Below are positions 57,335 to 64,000 of a stretch of DNA of 64,000 nucleotides, one piece after another (within the stretch, counting starts at the first letter, position 1; every line of letters begins with the position of its first letter). The position numbers and the translations under genes were made by a program. The stretch covers positions 3,290,001 to 3,354,000 of the forward strand of contig BSYQ01000007.1 of the NCBI GenBank assembly GCA_030272585.1, written 5' to 3'. The DNA is from Bryopsis sp. KO-2023. Taxonomy: Eukaryota; Chlorophyta; Ulvophyceae; Bryopsidales; Bryopsidaceae. The notes below the pieces were generated by a model. That model was not told where the DNA came from. It saw only the letters and a program-made list of their open reading frames with translations, and ran no database searches.

Positions 57335-59791
57335 ATGATTGTGCGAGGGAAACCGGTCTGCCCACTCCCGCTCCACCCCCAGCCTCCACGTCCACCTATA
57401 TTTCGATGTCGATCCTCTGGGATCAATGCGAACCGCTCCCCGGTCCTGTGCGTTCGAGGACTGCTCCCTCGCTCGGTCCAAATTTCGAAAAAGAGTGATG
57501 GAAGGTCGGTGAGGACGCTCGCTGCACCGGTTGCAGCGGCTGCTGCTGGTGCAGCAGCCTCCGCTGGGTTGAACATCTGGGTCCAATGGCTCCTGGGAAT
57601 TGGGGGATTTGTGGTTTGCATCACTGGCTCGATCTTCATGATTGCAGCTCTGCCAACACTTGTGGTGGGTTGTGCTTTCAGTTCATCAGGGCCATTTCGT
57701 TTTGGTTTTGTATTTTTTCACTGTATGTATTTTTTATTTTTTTGTTTTTTTTATTATTTTTCTGGCCATCATGCAGTCGATAGATTGTGGGAAACGATGG
57801 CGATATTGGCATTCGATGATGTCTGAATATTGATTGGAGTCTTCAACATGTATCTCATCAAGGAGTGAGAGTCTCACATTTTCTTGTTGACTCATGAAAA
57901 TAAAGAGTGAGAATTTCCTCCAAAGCTCCAAAAGCATGTTGATGATATCGAAGTCAATAGTTCTGTCCCTGCTCTCCGAGAAATTTTGGTTAACTGGGGG
58001 GATGAGTTAGAGGAAGGGGGGGGGGGGGTTCTCCGGGAGAAGAGTGATTGAACCTGACTGAGGGCATGATTGGCTTTTTTTCAAGTGTATGCTGGTGGAC
58101 TCTCATTTATTATTTCGCTTTTCATAAAGAGAGTTGAGAGAGGGAATTTAACGAGGTACTGTGGCAAGGCAGTGCGAAGGGCCGCTCGGCGAATGGAAGT
58201 CGTGATGGTATTGATGGAGAAAGAAATGCCAGATACCATGCGGGCTCTGCGACTATCCAGCCTGGAGATCACAGATTGTATCGAGGAGTTCACTGATCTT
58301 GGGTGAGTCCCCCAAGGTTTTCAATCTCCTTGTTTTCTTTTCCACATCCAAAAAAGAATTGCCTGACATTTTCTCAGGACACACAACTCTATGGAATCTC
58401 TTGATCTGACGGGATCCAGTCCAGACAGATGTAAAAAAGAAATTCCGTCGACATAAGAAATGTTTTACTGTTGGGAGCACCACATCAACAGTTGATTCGA
58501 AAGGTTTGCATTGAGATTTCCATGGAATGCAGCGAAAATGAAAAAAACAACAACACAAAATCCTAGACAACAGTGATACTTTTTGTGATGGAATTCATAG
58601 AGAGATGGATGGAGAGATGGGGGGGGATACCTAGATGTATGTCGGTCCGTTTAGGATTATAAAAGGTTGAGCTCTGTGCAGTTCCGATGTGGTGTCTGGT
58701 GTGCGAGCCTCAGCTTCAGCAGTGGTGGCGGCTGACAGAGGAGTCAGACAAGCAGCTATGGCAGTCACAGAAGGTGTCATCCCTGCAATAAAAGCACGCG
58801 CACCCGCAGCTAGAGGTAACAGTAACGATAACAGTAATGGTAATGGTTTTGTTGCACTAGACAGGATATTGAGTACAACAATGGATCACAGTTCCTAGTG
58901 CCGTTAGGAAGCTATTGAACACAGCATAACCCTGAAATAGTGGCAATCGCCTGCACCAGCCAATCTGCTGAAGTGAGGGTTGACTGTGGCAGATTGACAT
59001 GTTGTTCTTGACAGGTGTTTTTCTTTTTTTTCAGAAAAACCGAGTGAAATATTATTTTGTTCAAATACAATAGGAAAGCCAAGGATTTCGATACTGTTTT
59101 TGTAACTTCAAGTTGATCCATGTCGACTATAGAATCCTTGGAGGGGTCTCTGAGGGACAGGGCTCGTCAGGATTACGCACAGCCCATTGCCAAGAAGGTT
59201 GGGAGATCAACAGCAAGAAAAGTGAAAGCTGCACGGACTATATTGAAGACTGCAAACTTAGGTACCCATTTCCAAGCATGAATCCCTAGGCTGAATACAG
59301 TTGTCTTGAACGTTGGATTTTCCCTCTTCCGGTGGGGGGGGGGGGGGATCGCCAAGTTCTTAGGTGTGCATTGTTTCCGAATTTGAATTGGAGAATTTTT
59401 TCAAGAGAAGAGCTGACAAATCCAAATCAAATAAAAAGTAAATAATAATAATAATAATACAAATCCAGAAAGTCCAATTTCCTCATGAGAATAGTCGTCT
59501 TTGTTTGGGTTCAGATTATTTGTTTGAGTAGTGGATCACCATTATGTTCTACTTTGGGTTCAAACCTTTGCAACAGGAAATTAATGCTTTTGGGATGTTG
59601 GGTGGTCTTGTGCAGGTGGGAAGGCATTGAGTTTGTGGAGAGTAGGTAGGGGAATTCAAAAGGGGCTCGCTAGGGCCAGAGATGTGGAAAGCGGCCGATA
59701 TAATGGTTCCAACAGTTCGAAGAAAGCTTCTTCCCCTGAGGTGCAAGATTCTGGTCAAAATCAAAGCACAAAGCCTCAAGGAGTGGCATGA
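57335..59791 (+). CDS. Predicted plastid membrane protein, conserved in plants, unknown role
   Basis: Five exons join in phase: 57335-57671, 58086-58302, 58682-58815, 59133-59261 and 59616-59791; 330 residues. The first 60 or so residues are basic and Ser-rich, ending RSVRTLAAPVAAAAAG, like a transit peptide. Two hydrophobic spans follow (IWVQWLLGIGGFVVCITGSI and GGLSFIISLFI). A helical stretch reads MEVVMVLMEKEMPDTMRALR, LSSLEITDCIEEFTDLGSDV, then RASASAVVAADRGVRQAAMA. From memory this matches plant plastid proteins that carry PDTMAA.RLSGMEI and LSDLGQEIT after two membrane spans, of no settled function. The C-terminal part is basic (AKKVGRSTARKVKAARTILK) and ends SGQNQSTKPQGVA. The first donor (GTGCTT) is weak, chosen for phase. 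Confidence 0.65.
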
Positions 59792-60386
59792 AACAGCTTT
59801 TCGTGGGAAATAGTTCATGGTATATGTGTCAGGGAGGAGTTTGTATTTTTGGAGAGGTTTGCCCAGGTTTAGAAGATGGGGTTGGCAAACTGTCATTAAT
59901 TGACAGTGAATTTGCAGTCGCTGACGGGGGATAAAGGAAATTTTGGGAACTGTGTGCATTGTGGAGGACACCATGGCGGTGCGGGCGTCATGTCGTGTTG
60001 TATGAAAAATTTTGGCCAGATAAATTGATTGGATCTCTGGTGACTTCCCCTCTCCAACGCAATCGCTCCTTTGATACAAGGATGACCCCAAATAAAACCA
60101 CCACCAGCAAAGACGTCAGCGCCCAACTCCCGTGGCCCCCTCGGGCGTCACATCATCACGTGACAGCTATATTTAGCTTCTGCCAGTCTGACCCGAACTC
60201 TCCATTTGGGTTTGAGCAAGCCGTCATCCTCCTTACGGCGTGCCTGTGAAGGGTGGAAACTTAGCCGCACCACAAGAGATTGGCGTCGAGTGGGAGGACC
60301 GGCCGTTGCGCTTGTTGGAGTGAACGGGGAATTGGGAGTGGAGCACACAGGAGGGCGGTTTTTTCTTACCGCAGAAACGGCTCAAA
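59792..60386. promoter_or_regulatory. Upstream region of eL39
   Basis: Between the plastid membrane gene and eL39, both on the plus strand. Contains the ATCACGTGACAG motif followed closely by TATATTTAG (about 60169). A spliced leader exon could end at the AG before AAACGGCTCAAAATGCC, since CTTACCGCAG stands just upstream. Confidence 0.45.
60155..60166. promoter_or_regulatory. E-box/G-box-like motif ATCACGTGACAG
   Basis: Identical over 12 bp to the site at 43765-43776. It lies about 220 bp before the eL39 start codon, next to a TATA-like TATATTTAG. Confidence 0.5.
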
Positions 60387-60542
60387 ATGCCGTCCCACAA
60401 GTCCTTCCGTATCAAGATGAAGCTGGCGAAAAAGCAGCGCCAGAATAGGCCTATTCCCCACTGGATTCGTTTCCGAACGGGAAACAAGATTAGGTACAAC
60501 GCCAAAAGGAGGCACTGGAGGAGGACCAAACTCGGATTCTAA
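60387..60542 (+). CDS. Cytosolic 60S ribosomal protein eL39
   Basis: 51 residues in one exon, among the shortest ribosomal proteins; it lines the peptide exit tunnel. The start [20 protein letters not shown], then [18 protein letters not shown] and [11 protein letters not shown], agrees almost position by position with eL39 of animals and plants (human MPSHKTFRIKRFLAKKQKQN). Strongly basic. Start and stop fit the family length exactly. Confidence 0.97.
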   Translation: MPSHKSFRIKMKLAKKQRQNRPIPHWIRFRTGNKIRYNAKRRHWRRTKLGF

Positions 60543-62337
60543 GCTGGGTGCAGTTCCGGGGGGTTGATTTTTTTTTGGTCGGATGGGTGGTGAGGAGAAG
60601 GGAAACAAAAGCACCATGAGTCGAAGGTGGTTCGGAGGGACAAAAACATGTTGCGGTGGTCCGTTTTTTCCAGCAGGGGATTGCGGGTGGAAGTTTCGGG
60701 ACAGACGCGTTCTCTTGTAAATGGTGTTTTTTGCTATTTGGGGATTGATGAACTGAACTGACGAGGATGTTTCCGTATCTCCTGGTGTAAAAGCGATACC
60801 GGAACAAACTGTCCTCGTGTGTGGTCCATTTGCGCTCTTTTCCTGGCGGCCGTTTATTCCTTTGCTCGCTCAATATTTGATTGTTTTTTGGAGCTCTGCA
60901 GAGGTTTCACAAGTTTTCAAAACCTGTTATTCAAATTTATCTGTCCTCTTGTGGTCTTTCGTTGTTATTTTGCAAGCATAGGGGAGGGGCTGGTGTGGCC
61001 AGCTGGAAATAGTGTCTGAAAAAGGAACTATTTGTGGCAGGTGAGGTCGATGTTCCAGTGAGAAATATTTTTCTTCATTTTTTTTTCCTGCTAAAATTTT
61101 AGGGGTGAAATAATTTGATGCCCCATTTGTTTACTGTCAGAGGTAAACAGTCCACAATACCTGAGCACTATATTTCAGGTATTGAGAACAAATTTGTACT
61201 TTCGATTTTGAGGAGATACTTTTTGGAGCCCCAACTCCCAACTGTTGATGATATCAACTCTCGGAAGTCGAATTTTATTGGGAAGGACTGGATGCATCAT
61301 CATAGAAAATACTGATGCACAATTTTTTATTTTTATTTTTGAAATGAATAATAGGAACACTGGAAAGATTATGATTTGATCTAGATTGCACTGGGATGGC
61401 AGTTTTTTTTTCAAAGCTCTCCCAAGGGGGATCAGGGAGGGGGACAAGCGCCTAAACCGTGATCAACACTTTTTGGTCGGGTTTAGGATCAGGGCACAGT
61501 CTGTTGACCTGAGCTAATTTTTGTTTTGCATCGAGAGGAAATCACTTGGAACGGTGATTTGATAATAAAACGTCAAGCAAAATGACCCATGAATTCCTTT
61601 TCTGGGGGAAAGAGAAACTTAGGGTTGTGTTGTCTGATCTTGCCTTTCAGGTTCTGCTGTTTCTGTCGCTGCCACCACACCAATTGCTGAACTCTGAAGC
61701 AAAAGCTGAAACACTGTGATGCTCACCCCAGGAGTCGATGCACCTGTCAGCAATCAGGTAACCCCTGTTGGAGATTAGGAGCAGATGCATTTATTGTGGA
61801 GGGGAGTGCAGATGACACTGGTCCGTTTGATTGTGTTGCTGACTGGAAACTGTGCTGATGAAAGTTCATTCGCGCACTTCTGCAACGAAAACGAACGTTT
61901 GTCAAGCAAGGCAGATGTGATGGAAAGGAGAAGGGCACCAGGAACCCCTGTCTCCCACCCCCCCAAAAAAACAGAAAGGAACCTCTCTCTCCCAGTATTC
62001 AGACAGCTCCATCATAGTGCCTTTGGAAAGCATGCACCCCGGATTGTTAATCACTATATTGATCATTATTTCTTCATTTTCCAAAGGAAGTAGTCACGGG
62101 GAAATCCTTGCAGCAACAAGGATTATCTGCAATGTCACATGCCTCTCCTTCTCTGGGAGAATAAGTCCAATAGTTGGAATTTGGGATGAGTCGGAGAAGA
62201 CACCCAACTCCCAGGAACACCTTCAATAGTTGGTTTTGCAGTTTTTGATACAAACTGTGTTTGTTTTCTGTACGTTCTATGGATTGGTACGATGCGATAG
62301 TTGCTTTGCACACTCTGGTGAAACAATCGCTACCCCA
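60543..62337. other. Intergenic with weak coding-like pieces
   Basis: 3' flank of eL39, then mixed sequence. A 65-residue open frame with ATG at 61118 and stop at 61315 (ENKFVLSILRRYFLEPQLPT, VDDINSRKSNFIGKDW) looks protein-like but has no known relative. A piece after the acceptor CTTTCAG at about 61650 reads SAVSVAATTPIAEL and stops. On the minus strand a piece near 61880-61747 reads MNFHQHSFQSATQSNGPVSS. None can be joined into a gene with confidence. Confidence 0.35.
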
Positions 62338-62634
62338 TCAATTTTCCCAGATCGGCCCCTCTGGCAGCTCCCAATCTACTCCCATCTGTACATCTCTGTC
62401 AATAATTATTTCATCCACCTCTGTAAAACTGAAGGTGAAGTTCCTCCTGGATTAGTAGAAAAAGACTTATGCACCGCACTCCCCCACTCACAGTAGGAGG
62501 CCGGTCTATGAGTTGTCACCGCCACAAGCATCAAGCCCCCTGGTTTTCACGAAGAGTTCGATACCCTCTTCAGAGAGCTTTCGACTGGTCGTGGACCTGT
62601 GGGCAGCTTCAACGCTCGGAGACAAACCACGCAT
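62338..62634 (-). CDS. 65-residue two-exon protein, unknown
   Basis: Exon 1, 62634-62520, starts ATG and ends before GTGACA; exon 2, 62420-62338, follows TTTTACAG. They join in phase to 66 codons with stop. The product begins MRGLSPSVEAAHRSTTSRKL, continues SEEGIELFVKTRGLDACGEV and ends DRDVQMGVDWELPEGPIWEN. The front half is basic and Ser/Thr-rich, as in a mitochondrial or plastid leader; the back half is acidic with Trp. No family recognised. It may be a small organelle-complex subunit; that is a guess from shape. Coding character is judged only from phase and composition. Confidence 0.5.
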
Positions 62635-63322
62635 CCTTTCCAGCGACGCCAGGGGGGGGGCGTTTCTCACAGCTGATCAGTAGTACAGCGGCTCTTCATT
62701 CGCACTTCCCATTGTAGCCGCCAGCTGTTCCGCCCCTGTTGAGTTTTGATATAAAATCTCAACCACGTACTTTGCGGAGGATGACACCCTCGCATCAGCC
62801 GTGCGGCGTTCTGCCGGAGGGGCCTGTTTCTTGCCACGATGTTCCAGGAAAAAGAGTTACAAAATCAGACATATGAACACCAACAGCCGTCCAAGTTATA
62901 GTTCCCCGCGATCTCCAAACTCACGAACACAGGAACAAACATCCAGTCAATCGTGCTCTCAGTCTTCCTCGCTGAGAGGAACCTCGTGGAGGTATTCAAC
63001 TGTTTCTTGCCCACTTCGTTTCCACTTAAGCGCGAACAAACTCCGAAAAAGAGCTAAACACGAAAAACACCAAAAACACCAAATTTATAAAGATCAACAT
63101 AAACTGGAAAATCCTAGGGAAAAAAGTGCATCAATCTGGTATCCTTTTCTCAAATGATGTATCTTCCATAAGCATTTTATTTCAAAGAGTACCCCCAAAA
63201 AATCCAAAGTTCCTTAATATCTTTCCATGGCTACTGAAGAATCTCATTCTTGCAACTGAAATGTCCGAGTACAAAAACTCTTGCCTTGTCATTTCCCAAA
63301 TCATATTGAAGCAAAACAATAA
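62635..63322. other. Region before the retroelement fragment; possible Ser-rich exon
   Basis: An open stretch on the plus strand near 62873-62989 reads MNTNSRPSYSSPRSPNSRTQ and SSQSCSQSSSLRGTSW and ends at GTATTC, a possible first exon. From about 63050 the DNA turns AT-rich up to the integrase fragment, perhaps the 3' end of that element. No LTR boundary could be set. Confidence 0.3.
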
Positions 63323-64000
63323 TTATGTTTCCTCCGTCATAGGCCATAAAAGTAATTTTTCCAAAGGCATCTCGATTTTTTCCAAAGTATCAGAAACTAA
63401 CACAGCATAATGTCCATTTTCTGCGTATTCGATTATCTTGAATATACCCGGCTTTAAATCGTCCACATATTTCCTTTCAGATTTCAAGATTCTAACAAAC
63501 GATCCCAATCCTGGAAAAGTGTCCTTATTCCTCTGCAAAAATTTCTTATGTTGTTTCTTTTGCCAATTCCTTAAGTTGGCTTTGCACAAATCTCGAACCT
63601 TTCCTAAATCACCTTCCCTAACGGGTTCACGACATCTGACATCAAACTGCCCCGTCCCACAAAATAAAGGAACAGGTTCATACCCAAAAATAACTTCAAA
63701 CGGTGAAAGTTGAGTTCCTGATTGTGGGGTGCAATTAATTATTCTTGAGACTGTATCAACCAACTTAGACCAATCTTTTTCTCCACTCTCAATAGAAAGT
63801 ATTCCCAACAACTCACGAATAATTCCCACCATACGCTCTGTAAGTCCCTGCGACTGAGGGTGATACGGTCTACCTCTCCTAAAAACCGAATTTTGTTCCA
63901 AAACAAACTTCTCAAATATTCCCCTAAATTCTCCGCCGTTATCACACCTGATTGTTCTTGGTCTTGGCCATTTTGTTAAAAAGCAATTCACATACCATTC
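63323..64000 (-). mobile_element. Retroelement integrase fragment (Ty3/gypsy-like), cut by the window edge
   Basis: On the minus strand an open segment of about 220 residues carries an rve integrase core: TIRCDNGGEFRGIFEKFV, YHPQSQGLTERMVGIIRE, then SPFEVIFGYEPVPLF and a C-terminal basic/beta region (FPGLGSFVRILKSERKYVDD, LKPGIFKIIEYAENGHYAVL). Family unlike the nested chromovirus: no chromodomain and a different GLTER-type motif, closer to animal and protist gypsy or related integrases. The rest lies beyond the window. The visible part is open throughout, which suggests moderate or young age. Confidence 0.8.

Noticed and set aside
59358-59531. Earlier terminal exons for the plastid membrane protein gene
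   Set aside because: They give only a few residues and a stop; the exon at 59616-59791 joins in phase and continues the basic helical composition.
1-64000. CRISPR array, rRNA genes, snRNA genes or bacterial operons
   Set aside because: No spaced direct repeats, no rRNA or snRNA core sequences seen, and the genes are intron-bearing eukaryotic ones.

Overview
This is nuclear DNA from a eukaryote that carries a plastid, most likely a green alga (Viridiplantae). Almost every gene is split by GT-AG introns, mostly about 50 bp to 1.3 kb. Two gene products are plastid types with leader peptides: bacterial-type ribosomal protein L6 and a two-domain NFU iron-sulfur scaffold. L6 is plastid-encoded in red algae and glaucophytes but nuclear in green plants, which favours the green lineage. 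The species cannot be named. Intergenic DNA is full of mononucleotide runs (poly-T, poly-C, poly-G up to about 16).

Layout. 1-7.5 kb: a NIMA-related kinase gene (minus) whose last exons encode a CAP-Gly domain. 8.6-10.3 kb: an ER-lumen MRH lectin of OS-9 type with an added ShKT domain (minus). 10.9-11.9 kb: unresolved plus-strand exons. 12.5-18.1 kb: two tandem minus-strand genes for secreted, alanine-rich, cysteine-studded proteins of no family I know; the larger has two copies of its module joined by a Thr/Glu repeat linker. 18.5-20.9 kb: PIGC (minus), divergent from plastid L6 (21.5-23.0 kb, plus). 24.4-30.0 kb: an NT-C2 domain gene followed by a coiled-coil gene, possibly one unit. 33.4-42.9 kb: a hAT DNA transposon with 8-bp target duplication, split by a Ty3/gypsy chromovirus with identical LTRs. 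43.2-47.5 kb: the 3' end of an unknown gene, the NFU gene and a tiny winged-helix-like gene. 48.3-53.6 kb: PRP17 (minus) and an RRM protein resembling the front of cyclophilin E (plus), sharing one short promoter region; both belong to splicing. 55.7-59.8 kb: an RNF126/115-like RING-H2 protein (minus) divergent from a predicted plastid membrane protein (plus). 60.4 kb: ribosomal protein eL39. 62.3-62.6 kb: a 65-residue two-exon gene. 63.3 kb to the end: an integrase fragment of another retroelement.

Most host genes are housekeeping (splicing, translation, GPI anchors, ER quality control, plastid Fe-S assembly, ubiquitin). Three divergent pairs share short intergenic gaps (PIGC/L6, PRP17/RRM, RING/plastid membrane protein). 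The least explained content is the secreted Ala/Cys gene pair at 12.5-18.1 kb. All exon boundaries were read by eye from splice-site motifs, frame continuity and family resemblance, with no transcript evidence.
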